In this document: piece after piece, positions 19,966 to 29,013 of the stretch | Layout: every line of letters starts with the position of its first letter | Position numbering within the stretch: the first letter of the stretch is position 1 | Source: Nitrosopumilus sp. LS_AOA | Lineage (GTDB): Archaea; Thermoproteota; Nitrososphaeria; Nitrososphaerales; Nitrosopumilaceae | DNA: 64,000 nt | Direction: 5' to 3' | NCBI GenBank assembly: GCA_001543015.1 | Contig: LFLC01000025.1 | Span: 62,001 to 126,000, forward strand | Made by a program: the position numbers and the translations under genes | The notes under the pieces: generated by a model | The model's input: the letters and a program-made list of their open reading frames with translations, nothing else | Told to the model about the DNA's origin: nothing | Databases searched by the model: none

Positions 19966-21672
19966 ATGGATGAAAAACTAAAAAAAGAGATTAGAAAAAT
20001 GGCCCTTCAAAATGCTTTTGAGCATGGGGGCGAAACTAGAGATAAAATAATCTTAGGAAAAATTCTTGGAACAAAACCAGAATTTAGAACTAAAGTAAAA
20101 GAAATTGCAGAAGATATTTCAAAAATTGTTTCATCTGTTAATCAATTATCATTAGAAGAACAAAAAAAAGAGATTGATGAAAACTTTCCAGAATTATTAA
20201 TACCAAAAGAAAAAATTATAGAACGAGAAGGACTTCCAGAATTAAAAGATGCGATTCAAGGAAAGGTCATTACAAGATTTCCCCCTGAACCAAATGGTTA
20301 TCCACATATCGGACATGCAAAAGCTGCAATCATCAATTCAGAATATGCAAAAATGTATGGTGGGAAATTTATTCTAAGAATGGATGATACAAATCCTGAA
20401 GCAGAAAGAATGGAATATCACGCAGCCATCAAAGTAGGATTAGAATGGTTAGGAATTGAATTTGATACAGTAAAAAGTACTTCAGACGATATGGAATTAT
20501 TTTATGAAAAAGCAATAGAATTAATCAATTCTGGAAAAGCATACATTTGCACTTGCAAAAGAGAGAACATTAGTAAAAACAGAAGAGAAAGAAAAGAATG
20601 TAAATGCAGTAAAGGTGATATTGAAAAAAATAATAAAAATTGGGAAAAAATGCAAGCGAAATTTAAACCAGGAGATGCAATCGTAAGATTCCGTGGAGAT
20701 ATGAAAGCAGACAACGCAGTAATGCGAGATCCAGTATTACTCAGAATTATTGAAGGTAAACACTACACTTTAGGCGAAAAATATAGAATTTGGCCAAGTT
20801 ATGATTTTGCAGTTGCATTAGAGGACAGTATTGATGGAGTAACTCATGCTTTTCGTTCAAAAGAATTTGAATTAAGAGAAGAGCTAATTGGTGCGATTTT
20901 AGATGCCCTAGACATGAGAAAGCCATATCAGGGATTTTTCTCAAGACTAGAATTCAAAGGAATGCCAATTTCAAAAAGAATCATCAGACCATTAATTGAA
21001 GAAGGTAAAGTTACATGGTATGATGACCCCAGATTACCAACTCTGGAGGCTCTAAGAAGAAGAGGGATCAAGCCTGAGGCGATAAGAAAATTTATCATGT
21101 CATTGGGATTAACTAAAGCAAATACACTAGCACCATTTGATGCACTTGAGGCATTTAACAGGAAATTTGTTGATCCTACCAGTATTAGATTATTCATGGT
21201 AAGTAATGCAAAAAAATTAACAGTAAGAAACTTGCCAATGACATCAGTAGAAATTTCAAATCATCCAGTCAATGATATGGGAAAAAGAAAAATCGAAGTT
21301 GATGGAAATTTTTTCATTCCCGGAGAAGATACACAAGACATCAAAGAAGGAATGCAAATTAGATTATTAGGATTAGGCAATATCTCCATTACAAAAAGTG
21401 GTATAGAACTTGAAGGAGAATTTATTGAAGGAGAACCAACAAACATTCCAAAAATTCAATGGGTCTCCCAGAAAACAGCACATCAAATTAAAATGATCAT
21501 ACCCAAAGCATTATTCATTGGTGATAAATTCAATGAAAATAGTTTAGAAGAATTAGATGTTTATACAGAACCACATTATCTACAATTAAAAGAAGGGGAT
21601 GAAATTCAATTTGTTAGATTTGGATATTGTAGAAAAGATTCTCAAAATCAAGCTATTTTTACACACAAGTGA
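19966..21672 (+). CDS. gltX: Glutamyl-tRNA synthetase (archaeal type)
   Basis: RFPPEPNGYPHIGHAKAAIIN (HIGH), SRLEFKGMPISKR (KMSKS-equivalent). Confidence 0.97.
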   Translation: MDEKLKKEIRKMALQNAFEHGGETRDKIILGKILGTKPEFRTKVKEIAEDISKIVSSVNQLSLEEQKKEIDENFPELLIPKEKIIEREGLPELKDAIQGKVITRFPPEPNGYPHIGHAKAAIINSEYAKMYGGKFILRMDDTNPEAERMEYHAAIKVGLEWLGIEFDTVKSTSDDMELFYEKAIELINSGKAYICTCKRENISKNRRERKECKCSKGDIEKNNKNWEKMQAKFKPGDAIVRFRGDMKADNAVMRDPVLLRIIEGKHYTLGEKYRIWPSYDFAVALEDSIDGVTHAFRSKEFELREELIGAILDALDMRKPYQGFFSRLEFKGMPISKRIIRPLIEEGKVTWYDDPRLPTLEALRRRGIKPEAIRKFIMSLGLTKANTLAPFDALEAFNRKFVDPTSIRLFMVSNAKKLTVRNLPMTSVEISNHPVNDMGKRKIEVDGNFFIPGEDTQDIKEGMQIRLLGLGNISITKSGIELEGEFIEGEPTNIPKIQWVSQKTAHQIKMIIPKALFIGDKFNENSLEELDVYTEPHYLQLKEGDEIQFVRFGYCRKDSQNQAIFTHK

Positions 21673-21678
21673 GAAAAA

Positions 21679-22548
21679 ATGAAAATAGCACGAATACTTT
21701 ATGGTGATAAGGAAACATACGGTTTCATAAAAGGTGAAAAGATTGCTACAAAAGATGAAATTACTTATCTAACTGGAATTCCAATTCCACAAAATGTAAA
21801 AGATTTTCTTTTTGATGGATGGTATGATGAAATTAAAGACAAGATAAATGATTTATCATACAAGGAGGATATTTCAAAATACAAATTATTGTCACCGATT
21901 CCAAATCCAAATAAAATTATTTGTTTAGCTTTTAATTATGTGGATCATGCTAAAGAACAAGGATTACAAGCACCAGAAGATCCTTCAATTGTAATTAAAC
22001 CTAGAACTACATTAAATGGCACAAAATCAGATATTGTATGCCCAGATTTTGTTACACAGTTAGATTATGAAGTAGAATTAGCCATAATAATTGGTAAAAA
22101 CTGTAAAAATGTGGATATTGATGAGGCATCAGATGCAATATTTGGATACATGGTATTCAATGATGTTTCAGCAAGAGATATTCAATTCAAAGATAAGCAA
22201 TTTACAAGAGGAAAAAGTTTTGATTCATTTGCTCCATGTGGACCATGGATTACAACTAAAGATGAAATTAAAGATGCTCAAAATTTAAAATTAACAACAA
22301 AAATTAATGGAGAATTAAGACAAAATTCATCTACAAATAACATGTTTATTAAAATTCCAGAAATCATTTCAAAAATTTCAAAAGTTATGACTTTAGAAAA
22401 AGGTGATATAATTTCTACAGGAACTCCAGCAGGAGTAATGCTGAATAAACCAAATGCAGTATTTCTAAAAGACGGGGATAAAGTTGAGATGGAAATAGAA
22501 AATCTTGGGATTTTAACTAATACAATAAAATTTGTGAAATCAGATTAA
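21679..22548 (+). CDS. Fumarylacetoacetate hydrolase family protein
   Basis: FNYVDHAKEQG, PRTTLNGTKSDIV, DYEVELAIIIG, GKSFDSFAPCGPW, STGTPAGV. Confidence 0.92.
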   Translation: MKIARILYGDKETYGFIKGEKIATKDEITYLTGIPIPQNVKDFLFDGWYDEIKDKINDLSYKEDISKYKLLSPIPNPNKIICLAFNYVDHAKEQGLQAPEDPSIVIKPRTTLNGTKSDIVCPDFVTQLDYEVELAIIIGKNCKNVDIDEASDAIFGYMVFNDVSARDIQFKDKQFTRGKSFDSFAPCGPWITTKDEIKDAQNLKLTTKINGELRQNSSTNNMFIKIPEIISKISKVMTLEKGDIISTGTPAGVMLNKPNAVFLKDGDKVEMEIENLGILTNTIKFVKSD

Positions 22549-23330
22549 GACAAAGTTTTTTTCATTAAATGAAATGAAATTTTATGTTCTAGTGAATTAA
22601 AAATTGATAATTTTTCTTTAGTTAGAATTTGTATCCGTTCATATTTATTTTCTATAGCATAATTTTGTAAATAAGAAATTATTTGTGATGAAGAGTTTTG
22701 TGAACCGGAAAATAATGTTACAATCAGAGTTTTGTCAAAATGCTCGGAATCAGTTAGAATTGCAATAGAAATTTTTCCGTCTATATTTGATTTGATGATT
22801 TTGTCATTCTCATAAAATGAGTGCAATATAGAGTCATCAATTGGAAGCCACCTCCAAGATTTAACATAATGAGAATATTTTTGAATATTTAGAGAATTTT
22901 CAAAAGAAACATTATGATTTGAATTTTTTTGAGGTAAAAGAGAATAGAAACTCCAGGTTTGTGAAATGGAATAATCAAGTGAAATGGCCATCAAAAGTGA
23001 TGATGAATTTTCTATATCAATTAACATGAAAGAAAATTGGATATCTTTTTGTTGTCCTATTGATTCAGCAAATTTTACTAATTTAGATGCAATTTTTTGT
23101 CTACGAAAAACTGGATCAATTCTGATTCCTTCAATCCATAATTGACCAGTAGAAAAAAAAGCATGACAAATTCCGATTGGGGATTGCTTTTCAAATAATA
23201 ACAGATTTCCTTCAGATAACCAGTGATCCCAAACTTGTTCTATATAATCACCCCAAGAAAAAGTATCTTTACAAAATTTTAAAATTGGGATTTTATCTGC
23301 AATATTTGCTTCTCTAATCATCGTATACAT
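22545..23330 (-). CDS. GNAT-family N-acetyltransferase
   Basis: GIRIDPVFRRQKIASKLVKFAE acetyl-CoA motif. Confidence 0.75.
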   Translation of the reverse strand: MYTMIREANIADKIPILKFCKDTFSWGDYIEQVWDHWLSEGNLLLFEKQSPIGICHAFFSTGQLWIEGIRIDPVFRRQKIASKLVKFAESIGQQKDIQFSFMLIDIENSSSLLMAISLDYSISQTWSFYSLLPQKNSNHNVSFENSLNIQKYSHYVKSWRWLPIDDSILHSFYENDKIIKSNIDGKISIAILTDSEHFDKTLIVTLFSGSQNSSSQIISYLQNYAIENKYERIQILTKEKLSIFNSLEHKISFHLMKKTLS

Positions 23331-23362
23331 AAAAATAAAAGAAATGATTAGATAAAACTACA

Positions 23363-23671
23363 ATGGGTAAAATCATAGTAGGAAAAACAACAGATATTCC
23401 TCCTGGAAAAATGATCAAAGTATCAATTGATGGAAGAGATATTTTGGTTGCAAATATTGATAATAATTTTTGTGCTACTGATGATTCTTGTACTCACTCA
23501 GGTTCTAGTTTATCTGAAGGGAAATTAGATGGTTGTGTGATTACATGTGGTTGGCATGCAGCTCAATTTGATTGTAAAACTGGAAAACTAGTTAAATTCC
23601 CAGTAAAAATTAGAGATTTAACATCATATAATGTTACAGTAGAATCTGAAAATATTTTTGTAGAGATGTAA
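23363..23671 (+). CDS. Rieske-type [2Fe-2S] ferredoxin
   Basis: CTHSGSSLSEG...CGWHAAQFD Rieske box pair. Confidence 0.92.
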   Translation: MGKIIVGKTTDIPPGKMIKVSIDGRDILVANIDNNFCATDDSCTHSGSSLSEGKLDGCVITCGWHAAQFDCKTGKLVKFPVKIRDLTSYNVTVESENIFVEM

Positions 23672-23690
23672 CTATATACTTCTAATTTTT

Positions 23691-23975
23691 ATGAAATATG
23701 TAAAAATGGTTGATGACGCACAAAATCAAGAATCTATGAAGGGGGCAATTGATACATTGAATCAAATTACTTCTAGTAATTCCACTCCAAAGACAATAAA
23801 AAAATCACTTATAGATTTAGTTGCAGAATTGAATAATACGGAATATTCATTATCAGTTAGAGCCGCAAATACAATCAGTCTTCTTGATGATGTAACACAA
23901 GATCCTAACATGCCATCATATGTTAGAACACAATTATGGCAAGCAGTTTCAAAATTAGAAAGTATAAGAGAATAA
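23691..23975 (+). CDS. UPF0147 family small helical protein
   Basis: NAxxAAxxLxDVTQDPNMPSYVRTQLWQAVSKLES pattern. Confidence 0.8.
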   Translation: MKYVKMVDDAQNQESMKGAIDTLNQITSSNSTPKTIKKSLIDLVAELNNTEYSLSVRAANTISLLDDVTQDPNMPSYVRTQLWQAVSKLESIRE

Positions 23976-24000
23976 ATCCTCGATAGGAAAAGTAAAACTA

Positions 24001-24762
24001 TTGAAAATTGAAGAATATCTAAAAACACTTCCAGAAAATTTACTTAGTGGGGAAGATGTTCAATTATCAGATAAATCTTTTAGAGAAATTTTTAAATTAA
24101 TAGATTTAGGTGAAAATGATATTTTTTATCATCTTGGTTGCAATGATGAAAAAGGAATAGAAATTGCAATTAGTGAATTCAAAGTTAAAAAAGCAATTGG
24201 AATTGATAAGAATTCTGAAAAAATCAAAAATGGAAAAAAAAATCTTGATCAAAAAAATATTGATGGACAATTAATTTGTGAAAATATAAGAGAATCAAAT
24301 ATTACAGAAGCTACAGTAATTTTATTTTGGTTTACAGATGAAAACATAATTGAGAAAATGTTTGAAAAATTTGAAAAATTGAAAGTAGGAACAAAAATTA
24401 TTACAATTTGGAGTCCATTACCAGATTGTCTTCCAGATAAAGTAGATTTTCCATATATTAGTAACAAAGTACCATTCAAAAAAGCTCAAAATTTGCAGGA
24501 TCAATTACTGGCAATATTTGGTGTAAAATGTGTAGATTTTGTAACAGCGTGGGAATTTGCTGAAAGATATACAAAAGCAATTGGGTCACCAGAAATTAAA
24601 AATGATAGATTTTTGACAATCATACAAACTTTGATGATTTGGATTAATGCAAAAAAATTAGGAGTTGTGTGTGGAGATGAAATTCCAGAATCAATTCAGA
24701 CATATATCAAAATCATGAAAATGAATTTTGATATTGATTTTGAATATATGTTAAAAGAATAG
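24001..24762 (+). CDS. SAM-dependent methyltransferase-like protein
   Basis: DIFYHLGCNDEKGIEIAISEFKVKKAIGIDKNSEKI, class I MTase motif I/II layout; TTG start. Confidence 0.6.
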   Translation: MKIEEYLKTLPENLLSGEDVQLSDKSFREIFKLIDLGENDIFYHLGCNDEKGIEIAISEFKVKKAIGIDKNSEKIKNGKKNLDQKNIDGQLICENIRESNITEATVILFWFTDENIIEKMFEKFEKLKVGTKIITIWSPLPDCLPDKVDFPYISNKVPFKKAQNLQDQLLAIFGVKCVDFVTAWEFAERYTKAIGSPEIKNDRFLTIIQTLMIWINAKKLGVVCGDEIPESIQTYIKIMKMNFDIDFEYMLKE

Positions 24763-24802
24763 TCTGTGTAATCCTTTTATTTTGTTTTGATATTATCAAA
24801 AT

Positions 24803-25150
24803 ATGGATGAAAGAGTTCACATCAATGTTTCAACTGTAGATTATGATAAAACAAGTAAAGTGATGATTCAGCAATTATCACTTTTAGAGGAAATGGTCCA
24901 TAGTGAAGATAGTTTTGTTTTGACAGATTCGGAATTTGCATTTGGATGGCATTTTTTCGTATTAAGTGTGAATATATCACTAATTCAAAAATTAGTTGAA
25001 ATGATTGGTCCAGATTTTAAGAAATTAAAGGGAAAAACCATAGAAAAAAAATTTCTAACATGGTTAACAAATCACATAGAAGGAAAATCGCCTAGATTCA
25101 AAATTGCCATTAAAGAAGAGATGGAATCAAGTAAATTTGGAATTTTCTAA
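24803..25150 (+). CDS. Conserved hypothetical protein
   Basis: Intact ORF in the co-directional gene set; no recognised motif. Confidence 0.55.
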   Translation: MDERVHINVSTVDYDKTSKVMIQQLSLLEEMVHSEDSFVLTDSEFAFGWHFFVLSVNISLIQKLVEMIGPDFKKLKGKTIEKKFLTWLTNHIEGKSPRFKIAIKEEMESSKFGIF

Positions 25151-25246
25151 ATTTTCTGTAAAAAAAAGAATGAATTTTCTTGTTTGAAAATAGGTCAATT
25201 CTATCATCGGTGTAATATTTTTTAAGGGTATAAAATTTGTAAAACT

Positions 25247-25636
25247 ATGGATGATTATAGAGGATTTTTAGAAGTATTAATGATATCAAATAAAAAAGTT
25301 CGATTTGGAGCTATTTGTAATTTAGAAGGAGAATTATTATTTCAAAAACGTCGTGAAGATATTAGAACGTTATTTTCTTTAGATGAAACAAAAGAGCAAC
25401 TTAGCAGTACAATAAAATCTTGGAAATCTAGATCAGAAATAAAAGAAAAAATTGGAAAACCATTGTATTCGATCACATCTTATGAGAAAATTAAAAGAAT
25501 GACAATACCAATTGACGGTGAACATCTACTCTTTCTCAGTATAGATAATAGTGAAAATGAAGTTGAAAAATTCAAAAATATTAGCATTAAAAATATTTCA
25601 GCATTATTAGAAAATGATCCTACAAAATCTGCATGA
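25247..25636 (+). CDS. Hypothetical protein, possible roadblock/profilin-like fold
   Basis: VRFGAICNLEGELLFQKRRED...IPIDGEHLLFLSID; fold guess only. Confidence 0.5.
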   Translation: MDDYRGFLEVLMISNKKVRFGAICNLEGELLFQKRREDIRTLFSLDETKEQLSSTIKSWKSRSEIKEKIGKPLYSITSYEKIKRMTIPIDGEHLLFLSIDNSENEVEKFKNISIKNISALLENDPTKSA

Positions 25637-25672
25637 AATTAAAATTAATTTTGTGAAAACATAAAAAATAAA

Positions 25673-25745
25673 GGCCCTCGAGGGGAATCGAACTCCTGTC
25701 CGAGGATCCACAATCCTCTATACTAGCCACTGTACTACGAGGGCC
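25673..25745 (-). tRNA. tRNA-His(GTG) with encoded G-1:C73
   Basis: GGCCCTCG...CGAGGGCC, anticodon loop TTGTGGA. Confidence 0.95.
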
Positions 25746-25839
25746 ACAAAATAGGAAAATCAAGTATCCTGTAATAATCTTTGAGTTCTAGATTGAAATT
25801 ATACTGTAGATTTATTATTGACTAAAGAGAATTAACCAT

Positions 25840-25920
25840 ATGAGATTATGGTGGATTGCAATGGGGATAACAATTACTCTAGCATATATTGGTGCAGTCT
25901 ATTTGATGCCATTCAAGTAA
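25840..25920 (+). CDS. 26-aa single-TM microprotein MRLWWIAMGITITLAYIGAVYLMPFK
   Basis: Complete ORF in an otherwise empty intergenic gap, TATA-like tttattatt about 27 nt upstream. Confidence 0.45.
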   Translation: MRLWWIAMGITITLAYIGAVYLMPFK

Positions 25921-25983
25921 TATCGTTAATTTCTGAATAATTTTTACAACATATCTGAACGATCGCTTTAAATTTGTTGAATT

Positions 25984-27021
25984 ATGGTATTTTACAACTT
26001 GGAAAAAGGATTCATTGCCAAAAGATTGCGTTCTAGTAGAAAAACCATAGAGAATACTATAGAAAGTAAAACCGAAATCATTCAAGCCAAAAAATTTGAA
26101 TGGATTGATTTACAAAATCCAGATAGAAAAGATGTTGAAAAATTGTCTGAACAGTACCATTTCAATGCATTAAACATAGAAGACTGTATGACCAAATTTG
26201 AACTTCCAAAATTTGATAGTTATGATGAACATTTTTTCGTTATTCTACATTTTCCACCACTTGCTCAGAAAATAGGAATATCAAAAAATAGTCAATTATC
26301 CATATTTTTTGGAAAAAATTTTCTTGTAACAATACATCAAGGAGATCTTAAACCACTAGTTGATTTAGTAGATATTTGTAGAACAGGTTCTGATCAACAA
26401 AGAAAAGATAAACTATTAGAAAAATCATCAGGGGTTTTACTTCATGAAATTATAGATGCACTTGTAGATGATCTTTTACACACATCTAGAAAAATTATTG
26501 CAAATCTAGATGAAATTGAAGATAGAGTGTTTGATGAAACAAAACCAGTAGCAAGAAGTATAGCATTACTTAGAAGAGAGATTAACCGACTAAGAAGAAT
26601 AGTAAATCCATTAAAGAAATTTGTTCTAGAAATTGCAAAAAATATTAATAGATTTTCAGATGGAGGAGAGGAAGGACTTTCATTGTATTTTGATGATGTT
26701 ATTGATCACATTGACAAAGTAATTGAGACTTTGGAAGAATCAAGGGAGACAATGGAAATTTACAAAGATACAGATTTTGTTTTAAGTACTGAAAAAACAA
26801 ACAAAGTCTTAGGATTACTAACTATCATTTTTACATTAGCAATTCCCTCAACTGTAGTTGGAACATTTTATGGAATGAATGTTAATTTACCAGGTGGGAT
26901 TGAAAATAATTTAGATTTTTTAGGTCCATACACAATGTTCATCATTGTAATTCTAGCATCAGCAATACCAGCAATTATGATGTTTGCGTATTTCAATAAA
27001 TTAGGCTGGATTAGCAAATAG
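25984..27021 (+). CDS. corA: CorA-family divalent cation transporter
   Basis: TVVGTFYGMNVNLPG (YGMN) between C-terminal TM helices. Confidence 0.94.
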   Translation: MVFYNLEKGFIAKRLRSSRKTIENTIESKTEIIQAKKFEWIDLQNPDRKDVEKLSEQYHFNALNIEDCMTKFELPKFDSYDEHFFVILHFPPLAQKIGISKNSQLSIFFGKNFLVTIHQGDLKPLVDLVDICRTGSDQQRKDKLLEKSSGVLLHEIIDALVDDLLHTSRKIIANLDEIEDRVFDETKPVARSIALLRREINRLRRIVNPLKKFVLEIAKNINRFSDGGEEGLSLYFDDVIDHIDKVIETLEESRETMEIYKDTDFVLSTEKTNKVLGLLTIIFTLAIPSTVVGTFYGMNVNLPGGIENNLDFLGPYTMFIIVILASAIPAIMMFAYFNKLGWISK

Positions 27022-27084
27022 AGATCAAACTAAAAAGAATGGATTTATCAGCTTAGATAAATACCAGATATTTCAACTATTATT

Positions 27085-27343
27085 ATGGTCAAAGTAAAAA
27101 TCAGAACAGGTAGAGGTACAAGCACAATAGATGTGGATGTAAAAGACCTTAATTTTTCTGGAGCAGAATATAAAAAAGTTCAAGCAGATAAAAAAAAGGC
27201 AGCCGGAAATGTAATGGTTTCATCAGGAAGAGGAACAGGTAGAAGAAAACTATCAGATATACCAGAACCAAAAGATAGACCTGCTGCAAAAAGAACAAAA
27301 CACATCAGGTAGAGGTACTGGTTCAAGAAAAGCTACAACATAA
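27085..27343 (+). CDS. Small basic protein with SGRGTG repeats; ORF stops at 27312, but a +1-frame continuation reads TSGRGTGSRKATT to a stop at 27341-27343
   Basis: ORF 27085..27312; a 1-nt shift at the AAAA run (27297-27300) restores a second SGRGTG(S/R)RK motif. Confidence 0.65.
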
Positions 27344-27376
27344 ACTCCTTTTTGGATTTTATTTTTCTAAAATTTG

Positions 27377-28042
27377 CTATATGGTAGCATCAGGGTTTTT
27401 TTGTTTTAGCTTTTCCCAGTCAGCAAGGAAATTTTCTAATCCAATTGTGGTAAGAGGGTGTTTTAGCATCTTTTCTAAAACCACAGGAGGTAAAGTTACT
27501 ACATCTGCACCAATTTTTGCTGCATCAATTACATGTATTGGGTGACGAATACTTGCAACAAGAATTTGGGTTCCAAAATCATAATTAGAAAATATTTCTT
27601 TGATTTCTTTGATAAGATACATTCCATTTTGACCTATATCATCCAATCTTCCAATAAATGGGCTGACATATTTTGCACCAGATTTTGCAGCAAGTAAAGC
27701 TTGATTTGCAGAAAAGATTAGCGTAACATTTACAGGAATTCCTTCAGATGAAAGGGATTTGCATGCTTTCAAACCATCAGGAGTCATTGGAACTTTAACA
27801 ACAACATTATCTCCATATTCACGAAGACGTTTACCTTCTTCCATCATTCCAGAATATTCGGTACTAACAACTTCTAAACTAACATCACCTTTGATAATTT
27901 TTGTAATTTCCTCCATTGCGTCTTTTGGATTACCTCCTTCTTTTGACATCAATGATGGGTTAGTTGTAATGCCATCAAGTAATCCCATGTCATTATATTT
28001 TTTAATAGATTCAAGATTAGCAGTGTCAAGGAAAATTTTCAT
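27377..28042 (-). CDS. tal: Transaldolase (fructose-6-phosphate aldolase-like, short form)
   Basis: MKIFLDTANLESIKKYNDMGLLDGITTNPSLMSKEGG; VKVPMTPDGLKA; YVSPFIGRLDDIG. Confidence 0.95.
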   Translation of the reverse strand: MKIFLDTANLESIKKYNDMGLLDGITTNPSLMSKEGGNPKDAMEEITKIIKGDVSLEVVSTEYSGMMEEGKRLREYGDNVVVKVPMTPDGLKACKSLSSEGIPVNVTLIFSANQALLAAKSGAKYVSPFIGRLDDIGQNGMYLIKEIKEIFSNYDFGTQILVASIRHPIHVIDAAKIGADVVTLPPVVLEKMLKHPLTTIGLENFLADWEKLKQKNPDATI

Positions 28043-29013
28043 AGTTTTTTACTTCTAATTTCCTTAACTTGTTTTACCATATTAAAAGATGTTATTCCAT
28101 GTTTTGCCAAGAGTAAGGGAACTTCATTATCTCTTGCAGATTCACCAAACATATCTTGAGCACCAATTCTTTTAATTGGTACAGGGTATGATTCAGAAAC
28201 AGATTCTGCAATAGCTGAGCCCATTCCACCAAAAATATTATGTTCCTCAGTAGTTACAATACAACCAGTCTCGCGTGCAGCTTTTTCTAAGAGTTCATTG
28301 TCTATTGGTTTTATTGAAAAAATATCCAAAACTCTACAAGAAATTCCCTCTTGCTGTAATAATTCGGCTGCCTCTAAAGCCATCCTAACTGTAATTCCAC
28401 ATGCAGCAATTGTGCAATCAGTTCCATCCCTTAATGTAATTCCTTTTCCAATTTGAAATTCCTGAGATTCTGAATGAATTAAAGGTGTTTTTGATCTTGC
28501 CATTCTCATGTAAAATGGACCATATTCATTTGCCATCAAGTGAGTTAATTTAGAAACAGAAATTGTGTCAGCAGGAATAAAAACTCGAAAATTAGGAATT
28601 ACTCGCATTATTGCAATATCTTCAAGTTGTTGATGAGAACCACCATCAGGTCCAACAGACAATCCACCATGAGAGACTACTAATTTTACATTAAGACCTT
28701 TTTTTCCCAAAGGTGATGGATAAGCTATATTATTTCGAATTTGATCAACTGCTCTTCCTGGTAAAAATATGGCATAAGTACTTGCAAAAGAAATTTTTCC
28801 AGATGCTGCTAATCCGGCTGAAACTGTAACAAGGTTTGCTTCAGCAATACCAACATTGAAAAATCTATTTGGAAATTCTTTTCCAAAACTTGAGGTTTTT
28901 AATGAATCAGTAGTATCTGCACCCAATACTACAACATTTGGGTTATCATGTCCCACTTTAATCAAAGTTTTAGTATATTCTGAACGCATGTCAGTCATTA
29001 TTGGTTCATTCAA
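28039..29013 (-). CDS. Transketolase C-terminal subunit
   Basis: VVLGADTTDSLKT, FNVGIAEANLVTVSAGLA, VVSHGGLSVGPDGGSHQQLEDIAIMR, TTEEHNIFGGMGSA. Confidence 0.93.
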   Translation of the reverse strand: MNEPIMTDMRSEYTKTLIKVGHDNPNVVVLGADTTDSLKTSSFGKEFPNRFFNVGIAEANLVTVSAGLAASGKISFASTYAIFLPGRAVDQIRNNIAYPSPLGKKGLNVKLVVSHGGLSVGPDGGSHQQLEDIAIMRVIPNFRVFIPADTISVSKLTHLMANEYGPFYMRMARSKTPLIHSESQEFQIGKGITLRDGTDCTIAACGITVRMALEAAELLQQEGISCRVLDIFSIKPIDNELLEKAARETGCIVTTEEHNIFGGMGSAIAESVSESYPVPIKRIGAQDMFGESARDNEVPLLLAKHGITSFNMVKQVKEIRSKKL

